A stretch of DNA of 64,000 nucleotides from contig CM024758.1 in NCBI GenBank assembly GCA_014218235.1, positions 70,566,206 through 70,630,205 on the forward strand, in the 5' to 3' direction. Shown here one piece after another: positions 52,923-64,000 of the stretch. A model generated the notes under the pieces. The model was not told where the DNA came from. It was given only the letters and a program-made list of their open reading frames with translations, and did no database searches. Each line of letters opens with the position of its first letter. Within the stretch, counting starts at the first letter, position 1. The position numbers and the translations under genes were made by a program. This DNA comes from Colocasia esculenta. Lineage: Eukaryota; Streptophyta; Magnoliopsida; Alismatales; Araceae.

Positions 52923-54482
52923 TGGTACGCGCGACATGGTTGACTGTGCATTTCGTTGTCCAGAGTTCATCGCACAAGTCAAAGTGCGCACTTCCTCTAA
53001 ACTGTCTCACAGAATTAAAAGTAAAAAGGAACTAGCACAATGGTGAGAAAAGGTCAAATCCATGGAGAGGTGAATAGAACTTGAATTTAAAAACTACTTT
53101 GACTTGAAATCTATATTCTATCGACAATGCATTAAAAGTGAATCAGACAACAAAACCAACCAAATCCCTCACAACAGTCGAAATCTCAAATGCTCAACAA
53201 GAAGAAAAGAAAGATTCAAATTCTCATATGTCGAACTCTTCAGCACAGAATAAGGAAATTTGGAACACAGAAGAAATAGACAAGTTAACATTGGATTGAC
53301 CTTCACAGCACAGAAGAAATTGCATGATGTAGACAAAAGCAATTTGAAATCAAACTTCACTGGATCGAACTCACACAGAAGACATGAAATAATGCAGAAG
53401 AAATATAAAATTTCACTGGATCGAACTATCTAACACAGCAGGAATGAAATCGAACTAGTCTAACTATCTCACCCAACAATTGAGCCGTAGATGAGAACCT
53501 CTCAACTCTGACATCAAACCAACAAAAGAAGAAGAAAATTGCTAAACAATCCTCACAACAGCTACATTACCTCCAATGTTGAGAACCTCCCGGATGCCAA
53601 ACAGAACACAGAACAAGAGACACTAGATCAAACTAAAACATAAGAGAAATGATAGAAACACCACTGGGTCTTCCACAGATGCCAAAGAAAAATACAGAAG
53701 AAAGAAATGGCAGAAATAAACTAAATCTGAACTAGCCAATCCCTCACTGCTCTGCTAAAAGGAAGAATACCAAAATAAAATTGACAGAAAAGAAATCCCA
53801 AAAGCTTAACTAGCCAAACCAAACATCTAAGCAGAGGAATTCCCCACAAATCTCCCACAGTCGGATCCACACAGCACAGAGAACAGAAAAAATCGGAGAA
53901 TAAAAATACCCTAAAAATCCGAACTCCCTAACAGCAGCAACAATGAGAAGAAGAGTATAGAACAAAGTTCTAAGAATTCTAATAGATCTCCAGATGAACA
54001 CAGTAGAAGATGCTAGCCATCGTCCCCATCACAGAAAAAAGAAAATTCAAATACCTACCTCTGCTCACAGCAAGAAGGAAGTCCCGAAGATACTGAACTG
54101 AAAACTCCAAAAAAAAAAAAACATATAGACTCCTCCAATCGAATCAAAGAACAGATGCTGACAAGAAATTACAGAAGAGAAATGGCAGAAGAAAATTCTC
54201 AAAAATTTGAATGACGAAGCTCTGGAACATTGCAAGAACAGTAAAGAACTACTAGAATCCTCTTATAGCAAAGAAGTAAACCAAAAACCAAAATCGAACT
54301 CCAACCCTCCCCTGCTTCAACCAGCCGAACCAGAAGGAAGGAACAACATAAAAGAAACTTAAAAATTCTAAAAACTCCCACAGTCGAACTCTCTGCTCCA
54401 ATGGAAAGAAAATACAGGAAATAGTAAACTAAAATTCCTCAAAAATTCTAACCAGAGAACCCTTGCACTGAGGACCTTGGGT

Positions 54483-54493
54483 CCTTTTATAGG
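54483..54493 (-). promoter_or_regulatory. TATA box, Athila-type 3' LTR
   Basis: Minus-strand CCTATAAAAGG lies directly downstream of the GC-rich island. The copy in the other LTR is at 62876-62886. Confidence 0.75.
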
Positions 54494-54494
54494 C

Positions 54495-55440
54495 CTCATG
54501 GCCTTCTTCTTCCCGCCTTCCACCGGGATCGCCGGCTTCAGCACACCCGTTCAGCACACCAGGATCGCCAGCACAGTAGTCCGCGCCACTTCATCTGACC
54601 CAGCTTGCAAATCGCCTGCGCAGCATCACCTTGCACGAGCTCCACCAGATCTGCATGCCATCTGTGCCAGCAGAGCTCCTCTGCATCGCCCAGCAGCACA
54701 GCTGCACCACGCCTCGGTCTGCACCGCCTCAGGCGCTCCGTACCCAGGACGTCCAGCTCAGCACACCTGGCCGCCATATCAGATCTGCCTGGCCGCCGCT
54801 TCCAGCTGCCCTGTGCCGGATATACACACCTCCAGCCCGCGCCGCACAGCAGCACCGCATCTGCACGGGAGCTGGTCCGCTCATCTCACCTCAGCTGGCC
54901 ACCTCAGCACAGCCCGAGCTTGCTTCCTGCCTTCATCGCACAGGGTCTGCACCCAGATCCAACCGCGCCGCATCGTGCTCAGCCCACCAGCGCACCACCA
55001 GCAGCCATCGCGCCCCCTTCCTGCTCAAATCACCATCGCCAGCCATCAGAACCACCCTGCCGCGCACGGCGCACAGCGCACCGGCCTCTGCAGTCCACTG
55101 CACAGCTGATCCGGCCTCTTGCATCGCACGGCGCTCCGCACCAGCACCTCCAGCCGCTCGAGCCCTGTAGCACAGCACCATCGCCACAGCCGTCCGCCAG
55201 GACCACCTCAGGATGCCGCCACCTCAGCTGTCGGAACGCACCGCGCCTGCGCCATCTCCCTGCATCGCCGCGCCAGCAACTCCTTGCCATCACCCATCTG
55301 CCATCCGCAGGGCCATCTTCCAGATGCTCAAATCGCCAGAACCGCCATGCCCTCAAGTTCTGGCCGCCTTCACACCCACACACCAGAGCCACCTAAGCAG
55401 GACGCCGTCTCCAGCTGCTTCCAGCAGCTTCTGACCTGAG
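54495..55440 (-). repeat. GC-rich island upstream of TATA, 3' LTR
   Basis: About 950 bp of CpG-containing, C/A-rich plus strand (G/T-rich sense strand) with recurrent CCAGCAGC, CAGCACA and CTCCAGC words. It forms open frames in several phases (54477-55109, 54605-55396) only because stop codons are rare in such sequence. The other LTR copy breaks these frames with small indels. Confidence 0.75.
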
Positions 55441-56092
55441 GAATAAGTAAAAGGGTAAGGTTAAGAAAGGGTTAAGTGGGGTACGTGGCTGGACTTGGTG
55501 AGATGAGAGAAAATGGATTTAAAAATGGGGGTATGTGGCATCATTTATATTGAGTATGGTGGGGTTTTTATTAAAGTTTTTATTGATGGGATTTGGTGGG
55601 GTAAAAAGAAAATATTATTTATTTACAATTTATATCTATCTACTATTAAAAAGGTATTTACAAAATATTATTACGACATGGATTATTAACAACATTTATT
55701 TACAAAAGATCTTTTATTTTTCAAAATGAACCTAATTAATCAATCTGAATGACTTATTTGAATCTAAATGTGTATTCTAAATATCAACTAATATAAGAGT
55801 CTAATTAGTATTTACAAGAATTATTTATGAAAGTATAAGACCAAGAATTATTTATGTACAATGTATTTTACAAAAAGAGAAAACACTTTATTAATCAAAC
55901 TATTCTAAAGGCATTGACTTTATTAGATGAGCATGTAACTAAGTGTTCTACCCAAAAATTTAACTAACTGTTCACAAATTTGTTTCTGAATGAAATAGAA
56001 ATTAAAATCAAATTGCACCATATTTACAGATAAAAGATGTCTAAAATTACTATATGTATGACATTTAACGCAAAAAATTCATGTAGTTATCA

Positions 56093-57170
56093 CTCCCCCC
56101 TACATAAACATTGCTAGTCCCTTAGCAATAAAAATTACTCAAAATATAGGACTAGAAGATGTAATATCTCATGCTAACCAGCCATCATGTAAAAGATTCA
56201 TGTAAAGACATATCTTTCCTAATTGAAAGGGCTTATTGCAAGAAATTAGTGCACAAATGGTAGCTCACTTAAGAGTTCACATCAGCCCTTCTGAAGCTCC
56301 CTTGCCTCAGCTAGTAATTGAGATTAGATTAATTCAAGGGAGAAGAAAAGAATTGTGGAATAAGATCCTTGCTCAGTCAGATCGGGTTGTTTCTCTCAGT
56401 TCCATTCTGCCCAACTTCCTTGAGGATTATTTCTCTGAGTTGAGGACTTTTGTCCTTTATTTGCACTTTGTGCACTCAGATTTTTTTCTTTTCATCCATA
56501 ATGCTGCACAAACCATCACTTTTCAAGAGTAGCAAGTCCAACTTTACTCAGATCCGGGGCATTTTTCATGGATATATTTTCTTTTGCTTTTGCTTTTTTT
56601 TTTTTCTTTTCCTCTTTACGGAAGGATGAACAGTCAGGTTCCTTGATCACATGCCTTCACTTCCTTCGCAATTCACTTAAGGGGAGGGGAGAAAACCAAT
56701 CACCTCTCTCCTACTAGCCTTAACAAATTTGCTACATTCGGGTTCAGCTAGTCTAAGTGGCTGTGTAGTGTGTGTATGAAAACTTCTTGCCATAAATCCT
56801 TACATAAGGTAGACAAGAGATACATGTAATCATTTACTAGATGCTATCTAACATGGATGTTTGCAAAGGAGTGTGACAACCACAAAATTTTAATGGTTAA
56901 AGATCAGACACATAGTCTGTGAAATGACAAGCATTTTTATTCAAAGATTTATTTAAAGATGAAACATTGTGAAATTTTTATTTTTCTATGTACAAGCTAA
57001 GAAAATGAAATGAAGCAATGGTGGGATGGGACTATGAATGCATGCTTATTCTACCTCTCCCCCTACTTATTTACAGGAAAGGAAAGTAAGACAAAGAATT
57101 ACCTGATGAAGGAAATCTGTACACTTGGGTTGCCTCCCAAGAAGCGCTAAGTTTATCGTCTTCAGCCAGA
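56093..57170 (-). other. Athila-type 3' untranslated region with PPT
   Basis: The PPT on minus, TGTAGGGGGGAG at about 56093-56105, is adjacent to the LTR start. The rest is AT-rich with a T-rich run at 56590-56615 and no env-like ORF. An ORF at 56236-56532 has no recognisable domain. Confidence 0.75.
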
Positions 57171-57480
57171 CGCAATTAGGCTTCATTTGGCTCAGCTAGC
57201 TTGGTAGAATCAATTTTTACAGAAGATGGGCTTTCAAAGAAATGCTTAACCTTTGCCCATTGACAGTGAATGAATATCCAGTTTTTGGTCAAGAATAATG
57301 ACAGCACCATTATCACAAGCTTTGACAACAGTGTAAGGACCATCCCATCGGGACTTCAAATTCCACGAAGCCTAGAATTAAATAGCCAGACCTTATCATG
57401 CACTTGAAAAATTTTTCTATGAATGTGTTTGTCATGGAATGCTTTGTCTTGGCTTTATAGATTTTTGGCTTTGGCTTTGG
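57170..57480 (-). pseudogene. Athila-type integrase C-terminal remnant
   Basis: Minus-strand fragments read KAKTKHSM/FHDKHIHRK, FQVHDKVWLFNSRLR, then WDGPYTVVKACDNGAVI-like and VNGQRL, in shifting frames. These are the last ~100 residues of Athila integrase. They follow directly on the protease region, so everything between was deleted. Confidence 0.75.
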
Positions 57481-58303
57481 ATTATTCTCTTCCTTAAACC
57501 TAGAGCACAGGGTTGGTCTACTGCTTCTTTCTCACAAGCTTCCTCCAAGGAGTCTACCACTAGACAACTCTCTCCTTCATCCTGATGCCCAGATGCCTTA
57601 AAAATGTTGATACTAACCCGCTCATCCCCAAATGATATATCCATCATCCCGGTAGCACAATTAATGTTGGCTCTAGCTGTGGCCAAAAAGGGTCTACCAA
57701 GATGACTGTGGACTGAGTTAAATCTTGAGGAGTGTTCATGTCCAGAATGATGAAATCGGCAGGGAAGTAACACTCATTGATTTTTATGATAACGTCCTCA
57801 ACTAAGCCTTTAGGAGTGGTGACAGAACGATCGGCTAGTTGAAGGACAACAGAAGTGGGTTTCAATTCTCCTAACTTGAATTTCTCAAAAATGGCATAAG
57901 GTAGGAGATTGACACTGGCTCCCAGATCCACAAGACTGCTCTCAAAAGTGACTCCACCGATGGTGCAAGGAATTAGTGGAGTGCCTGGATCCTTGAGCTT
58001 TTTAGGGAGTTTGTTCAAGATAATGGCACTCACAGTTTCTGGAAGAATGATTGTTCAGTTTTATTTCTCATTTCACGTTTTGGAGTGCACATTCTTTTAA
58101 GAATTTGGCATAAGCAGGCACATGCTTAATGGCATCAAGGAGAGGAATGTTGACATGAACTTGCTTAAACAATTCCAAGAGTTCTTCATTACCAGTTTGT
58201 TTGTTTTTGGATTTGGCTTTAATGCTTCAGGAAAAGGAACTCTTGGAATGTAGCAGCTTGGATCCTCATTGGCTTTGATTTTGTCTAGAGGTTCTTCAAT
58301 CAT
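57480..58303 (-). pseudogene. Athila-type protease and pol start
   Basis: The minus frame 58303-58097 reads YIPRVPFPEALKPNPKTNK, a conserved Athila pol start. 58033-57644 has IPCTIGGVTFESSLVDLGAS followed by VNLLP (protease active site DLGAS) and QLADRSVTTPKGLVEDVIIK. After a frame change, HLGRPFLATARANINCATG follows. Frameshifts near 58080 and 57690 break it. Confidence 0.85.
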
Positions 58304-60084
58304 TTTCTCTTTTCCCTTGGATTTTCTTTTTCAATATTTTCTTCACTCTCTTCCTCAATCTCAATTTCATTTTCTTTATCCTCATTCAATGTTGACATGT
58401 GAGGGTGAGGATTTGTTCTGATTTTCCCACTTCTTAAGGTTAACACAGCTTTCACATTTTCTACTTGGGAGCCCCCAGCTTGGGTAGGAGGATGGTCCTC
58501 TTGTATAGGTTGATTTTGAAATTGTGGTGCTGGAATATTCTGGACAAAAGCTTGTTGTTGGTTTTGTGGTGGAGGTATATTTGGTCTAGCAGGTGGTGGT
58601 CTATACCCCTGAGCTTGATGGTATTGCTGGTTCTGATAGAATCCAGGAGGGTTGTTTCTTGGGTTTGCTACGGTTTGACTTGGTAACTGACCAGTCTCCC
58701 TCCTTTGACATACATCAGCAATTGAGACTCTATCCTTGCCAAATTTTGTTGAAAAATTTGAGTTTGAGTTTGATATTGAGTTTGTTGTTCTTGCACAGTT
58801 TGGCATAGAGTCGCCATCATGTTTTGGAGTTGGTTCATTTTATCATCCCAATTGGGTGAGGAGGTGGTGGTTGATCAATGAAGGTTGTTGGAAATTTGTA
58901 TGAGCAATTGATTGGAATTTTGATTTCCTTGGAATTGTGGAGGTTTTGAGTTAGAAGATTGGCCAAATCCCGAATTCTGATTGGGATAGGATTGACCGTA
59001 CATGGATTGCTTAAAGGCAGGTTGGGAAACTTGTTCAGATTGATTTTCCATGAAAAATTTGGATGGTTTCTCCAACCGGATTGTATGTGTGGATATGGAT
59101 CATAGGAGGGTTTTTGAAAACCTTGTGCAGCTTGCACTTGTTCTTGAATGAAGGGGGTAATTGGGCAGTAATGGACAAGCATTTGTGGAGTGAGCTGGGC
59201 TAGCACACATAGCACAAGTTTCAGGTGTTTGAGAAATTTGGGTGTGGCTTGCCCAGTCAAAGACAACAATTGATCGAATTTTTGTTCCCACTTCTGCTCC
59301 AACCTCTGATCAAGTTTAGCTATCAGATCTTCTACCCTGGAATCTGATTCTCCTCTCCCTCTTACTTCATACATCCCTGCCTTCTTTATGGGTCCTAATG
59401 CTCTCTCATAAGAGTAGAGTGAGGCATGATTGATAGAGTTCTCACTCAATGTTTCAAAAAGATTATATGCCTCATCCTCACTCTTAGTCATGAATGCTCC
59501 CCCACACGAAGCATCAACCATTTGCCTATTCGATTCAGTTAAACCTTCATAAAAAGCTTGAACTATTTGCCACCTCGACAAACATGATGGGGGCATTTTC
59601 TAAGCAACTCCTTAGTCTTTCCATGATTCATGCATTAATTCTCCCGGGTGTTGGGAGAATCCAGTGATTGCTCTTCTCATTGTTTGTTCGGCCAATCGGG
59701 TAAAATTTCTTTAAAAATTCCTGCTGCATTTCTGGCCATGTTGTGATAGTTCTCCCTATGGTTCCCAACCAATGTTTAGCCTTGTCTTTTAAGGAGAATG
59801 GAAATAGGGTCAACCTTAAGGCATTTTCTGTGAAATTCTGGATCCTTACAGTGGAACAGATCTCTAGGAACTCATCTATATGCCTATAAGGATCTTCATT
59901 AGGATTGCCATAAAAGGATGGCAACATCTGAATGGTTCCAGGTTTGATCTCAAAATGATTTGCCGGAATTTCCGGCCTAATGCAAGTGGCAGGTTGATAG
60001 TCAGAAGGAATGAAGTATTCCTTCATCTGTCTGGGTGCAGCCTCTTCTAAATTTCTAGCAACTTGGTTCTGGTTTTGGTTGGCC
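58300..60084 (-). pseudogene. Athila-type gag
   Basis: The start is probably at about 60084 (MANQNQNQVARNLEEA). The core reads FYGNPNEDPYRHIDEFLEIC, LFPFSLKDKAKHWL and then, after a frameshift near 59630, QAFYEGLTESNRQMVDASCGG and FMTKSEDEAYNLFETLSENS. A zinc knuckle CAMCASPAHSTNAC lies near 59200. Gln/Asn/Pro-rich sequence and the Athila hallmark AVLTLRSGK follow near 58440, then an acidic tail. Several frame changes are needed (59630, 59290/59100, 58830). Confidence 0.88.
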
Positions 60085-61306
60085 ATCCTATGAAAAAATC
60101 TTTCAATCTCGTCTATAGGTTGGGCCAAATCTAAATTCTGGGAACGTCTACCAAGCATGCACAGATGAAAAGCCTCTCTATTTATGATTTTTGAATTTTT
60201 AAGTTTTTTATTGATTTTTGATGAATTTTTAAACAAACACAAACAAACAAACACTTTCAAATCAAAATAACCTACCACTAAGTGTTCCTTGGACTTATGT
60301 TATTTTCTCAAAATCAGATTTATGCTTGCTTAAGTCCAATCCTAACTCTTTTTGTACTGGCCAGGTAAGAGGTGGAGTAGAGGGAGGCCCCCCTTGCTTT
60401 CGCAAGGACCCATTAAATAACCTCTAGCTCACTTAAGCGTAAGCTTTTTAACCTCTAATCCTAGACACCAGACTTAAAGAGAAGTTTTGAATTCAAGAAA
60501 GATAAATCTAATGATGAACCCTAGGGCCAAGTCTACTGGTTTTTATTGAAAGTTTAGGACAATGCAAGAATGTGAATTTTTTTGTGATTTTTGGGCAAAG
60601 GAAAGGGTGATGAAATCCCTCACCTTATCTTTTTATCTAATGGGTTAAGCCCTTAAGCAGTCCCATTTTCAAATATGAAATGCAAGATCAATTTTAAACA
60701 AAGGTTTTCTAATGCTAAGTCTAATGCATGAAATGAGCGATGGAAGTCTTACCTTTCCCCGCTCTCTTCAATGCAAGAAAATGAATTCAAATGACAATTA
60801 AGATGATGAATGTCCTAAAACATGGGATTCTAATCTTGAGAGATGAAATTTTAATTACAAACAAACGGCTAACATGAAAGAGCGATTTGGAATTTTTTTT
60901 AGATTTTAGAATTTTTTAATTTTTATTAGTTTTTTTAAACTAAATGAAATGAAATTTAACTAAGAAAATATGAAGTGGTACTATAGACTAATGCCAAACC
61001 AATCAAACCACCAAGAGGCCAATTATTACATGCCAACGTGAAAGAAATCTCTGTACATGCACAGAGAATACATCAAAGCCTCACTACAAAGTTCACTCAC
61101 ACTCTTTCTATCTAAAATTCAGAATTAAAAGCAATTAAAAAAAAAAAATCAGCAAGCTCTCCTCCTCCAATGGGCCTCAAATGCCAGCCCAAATCTCCAA
61201 GTCCCTCTTTTTGCAAATCTGAAATGAAAACCCCTCACAAGTCAATGAAAAGCCCAAATGCAAATGAAATCAAATCAAAAGCAGAATTAAATCAAACTCT
61301 AATGCC
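60085..61306 (-). other. Athila-type 5' leader
   Basis: AT-rich, about 1.2 kb between PBS and gag, without conserved ORFs. Near 60370-60410 CCCCCCTTGCTTTCGCAAGG forms a small GC hairpin (CTTGC/GCAAG). Confidence 0.7.
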
Positions 61307-61327
61307 TCCCCGGCAACGGCGCCAAGA
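61307..61327 (-). promoter_or_regulatory. Athila-type primer-binding site (tRNA-Asp)
   Basis: On minus, TCTTGGCGCCGTTGCCGGGG follows the LTR end GTCGCGCGTACCA. TGGCGCCGTTGCCGGGGA is the Asp-tRNA PBS of Athila-group elements. Confidence 0.92.
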
Positions 61328-64000
61328 TGGTACGCGCGACATTGTTGACTGTGCATTTCGTTGTCCAGAGTTCATCGCACAAGTCAAAATGCGCACTTCC
61401 TAAACTGTCTCACAGAATTAAAATAGTAAAAAGGAACTAGCACAATGGTGAGAACAGGTCATATCCACGGAGAGCTGAATAGAACTTGAATTTAAAACTA
61501 CTTTGACTTGAAATCTATATTCTATCGACAATGCATTAAAAGTGAATCAGACAACAAAACCAACCAAATCCCTCACAACAGTCGAAATCTCAAATGCTCA
61601 ACAAGAAGAAAGAAAGATTCAAATTTCATATGTCGAACTCTTCAGCACAGAATAAGGAAATTTGGAACACAGAAGAAATAGACAAGTTACATTGGATTGA
61701 CCTTCACAGCACAGAAGAAATTGCATGATGTAGACAAAAGCAATTTGAAATCAAACTTCACTGGATCGAACTCACACAGAAGACATGAAATAATGCAGAA
61801 AAAATATAAAATTTCACTGGATCGAACTATCTAACACAGCAGGAATGAAATCGAACTAGTCTAACTATCTCACCCAACAATTGAACCGTAGATGAGAACC
61901 TCTCAACTCTGACATCAAACCAACAAAAGAAAAAGAAAATTGCTAAACAATCCTCACAACAGCTACATTACCTCCAATGTTGAGAACCTCCCGGATGCCA
62001 AACAGAACACAGAACAAGAGAACACTAGATCGAACTAAAACATAAGAGAAATGATAGAAACACCACTGGGTCTTCCACAGATGCCAAAGAAAAATTACAG
62101 AAGAAAGAAATGGCAGAAATAAACTAAATCTGAACTAGCCAATCCCTCACTGCTCTGCTAAAAGGAAGAATACCGAAATAAAATTGACAGAAAAGAAATC
62201 CCCAAAAGCTTAACTAGCCAAACCAAACATCTAAGTAGAGGAATCCCCCAAAATCTCCCACAGTCGGATCCCACAGCACAGAGAACAGAAAAATGGGAGA
62301 ATAAAAATACCCTAAAAATCCGAACTCCCTCACAGCAACAACAATGAGAAGAAGAATATAGAACAAAATTCTAAGAATTCTAATAGATCTCCAGATGAAC
62401 ACAGAAGAAGATGCTAGCCATCGTCCCCATCACGGAAAAAGAAAATTCAAATACCTACCTCTGCTCACAGCAAGAAGGAAATCCCGAAGATACTGAACTG
62501 AAAACTCCAAAAAAAAACATATAGACTCCTCAATCGAATCAAAGAACAGATGCTGACAAGAAATTACAGAAGAGAAATGGCAGAAGAAAATTCTCAAAAA
62601 TTGAATGACGAAGCTCTGGAACATTGCAAGAACAGTAAAGAACTACTAGAATCCTCTTATAGCAAAGAAGTAAACCAAAAACCAAAATCGAACTCCAACC
62701 CTCCCCTGCTTCAACCAGCCGAACCAGAAGGAAGGAACAACATAAAAGAAACTTAAAATTCTAAAAACTCCCACAGTCGAACTCTCTGCTCCAATGGAAA
62801 GAAAATACAGGAAATAGTAAACTAAAATTCCTCAAAAATTCTAACCAGAGAACCCTTGCACTGAGGACCTTGGGTCCTTTTATAGGCCTCATGGCCTTCT
62901 TCTTCCCGCCTTCCACCGGATCGCCGCTTCAGCACACCCGTTCAGCACACCAGGATCGCCAGTACAGCAATCCGCGCCACTTCATCTGACCCAGCATGCA
63001 AATCGCCAGCGCAGCATCGCCTTCCACGAGCTCCACCAGATCTGCATGCCATCTGTGCCAGCAGAGTCCTCTGCATCGCCAGCAGCACAGCTGCACACGC
63101 CTCGGTCTGCACTGCCTCAGGCGCTCCGCACCCAGGACCTCCAGCTCAGCACCTGGCCGCCATATCAGATCTGCCTGGCCGCCGCTTCCAGCTGCCCTGT
63201 GTCGGATATACACACCTCCAGCCCGGCCGCACAGCAGCACCGCATCTGCACGGGAGCTGGTCCGCTCATCTCACCTCAGCTGGCCACCTCAGCACAGCCC
63301 GAGCTTGCTTCCCGCCTTCATTGTACAGGGTCTGCACCTAGATCCAACTGCGCCGCACCGTGCTCAGCCCACCAGCGCACCACCAGCAGCCATCGCGCCC
63401 CCTTCTTGCTCAAATCACCATCGCCAGCCATCAGAACCACCCCGCGCGCACGGCGCACAGCACACCGGCCTCTGCAGTCCACTGCACAGCTGATCCGTCC
63501 TCTTACATCACACGACGCTCTGCACTAGCACCTCCAGCCGCTCGAGCCCTGTAGCACAGCACCATCGCCACAGCCGTACGCCAGGACCACCTCAGGATGC
63601 CGCCACCTCAGCTGCCGGAACGCATCGCGCCTGCGCCATCTCCCTGCAACACCGCGCCAGCAACTCCTTGCCATCACCCATCTGCCATCCGCAGGGCCAT
63701 CTTCCAGATGCCCAAATCGCCAGAATCGCCATGCCCTCAAGTTCTGGCCGCCTTCACACCCACACACCAGAGCCACCTCAGCAGGACGCCGTCTCCAGCT
63801 GCTTCTAGCAGCTTCTGACTGAGGAATAATTAAAAGGTAAGGTTAAGAAAGGGTTAAGTGGGGTACGTGGCTGGACTTGGTGAGATGAGAGAAAATGGAT
63901 TTAAAAATGGGGGATGTGGCATGATTTATATTGAGTATGGTGGGGTTTTTATTAAAAGTTTTTATTGATTGGGATTGGTGGGGTAAAAAGAAATATTATT
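61328..64000 (-). repeat. Athila-type 5' LTR (cut by window edge)
   Basis: On plus it begins TGGTACGCGCGACATTG and follows the 3' LTR to the window end, including TATA (62876-62886) and the GC-rich island (62887-63820). About 500 bp are missing on the right. Confidence 0.92.

Larger units (their letters stand above)
52923..56092 (-). repeat. Athila-type 3' LTR (3,170 bp)
   Basis: On minus it starts TGATAACTACATG after the PPT and ends GTCGCGCGTACCA. The plus-left 1.5 kb is A-rich (cagaagaaat/aacacagaag repeats), the middle 54495-55440 is a GC-rich island, and the right part is AT-rich. It matches 61328-64000 almost base for base. Confidence 0.93.
52923..64000 (-). mobile_element. Athila-type gypsy element with pol deletion, minus strand
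   Basis: 3' LTR 52923-56092, PPT, 3' region, integrase tail, protease, gag, 5' leader, PBS 61307-61327 and 5' LTR from 61328, which is cut by the window edge. The PBS is complementary to tRNA-Asp (TGGCGCCGTTGCCGGGGA), as in Athila. Gag, the LTLRSGK linker and the protease DLGAS motif fit. RT, RNase H and the integrase core are missing between about 57480 and 57440, and no env ORF is visible. It is a non-autonomous derivative. The two LTRs are very similar where both are present, so insertion is recent. Confidence 0.92.

Noticed and set aside
54477..55396. ORFs of 210 and 263 codons in the GC-rich island
   Set aside because: They overlap in several phases, are low-complexity Ala/Pro/Ser/His, and the second LTR copy breaks the frames.

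Overview
The window is plant nuclear DNA, most likely from a eudicot with a repeat-rich genome. I see no intact host gene, tRNA or rRNA. Almost every base can be assigned to nested retrotransposons: two Ty1/copia elements of the Sirevirus (SIRE/Maximus) type with env-like regions, a plant L1-type LINE with an RNase H domain, a Tekay/Del-like chromovirus with chromodomain remnants, a second gypsy element with very long LTRs, a solo gypsy-type LTR, a large non-coding LTR element (LARD) and a deleted Athila-type element. All coding regions carry frameshifts, stops or deletions.

Layout. 1-4560: 3' part of Copia-A (plus), ending in its LTR, inserted in the RNase H end of a minus-strand LINE. 4561-5428 and 8441-12840: the LINE, split by a solo LTR (5429-8440). 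12841-21189: Gypsy-1 (minus), two 3.5-kb LTRs around 1.3 kb of scrambled gag/pol, flanked by the duplication AGAGG. 21190-44216 (approximate right end): Copia-B (minus), env-like region, pol, gag, PBS and LTR. Its gag is split by a 13-kb LARD (28461-41472, plus) of structure LTR-internal-LTR-internal, flanked by ATTTT. 44217-46047: unassigned non-coding DNA with tandem repeats and a CpG array beside a TATA box. 46048-52922: chromovirus (minus). Its 5' LTR is interrupted at 52923 by the Athila-type element (minus), which runs off the right edge.

What stands out is in the non-coding parts. Most of these LTR families carry an array of short CpG-containing palindromes or inverted repeats, usually close to a TATA box. 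Palindrome-rich cis regions are known in Sirevirus LTRs. Here a homologous module of about 350 bp built on GTGTCGACAC occurs both in the copia LTR of Copia-A and in the gypsy LTRs of Gypsy-1, in opposite orientation relative to transcription. Both Sireviruses also carry their own family's motif a second time between pol and the env-like region. The LARD interior has no protein-coding content but is packed with repeated hairpins, including two neighbours that differ by paired changes preserving the stems. The LARD lacks a normal right LTR although its target-site duplication is exact.

Gene relationships are those of retroelements: gag and pol would form and replicate particles, and the LARD and the deleted elements would depend on relatives such as the chromovirus. 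Coordinates of LTR ends, PBS and PPT were read by eye. Family names rest on motif recognition, not on database searches.
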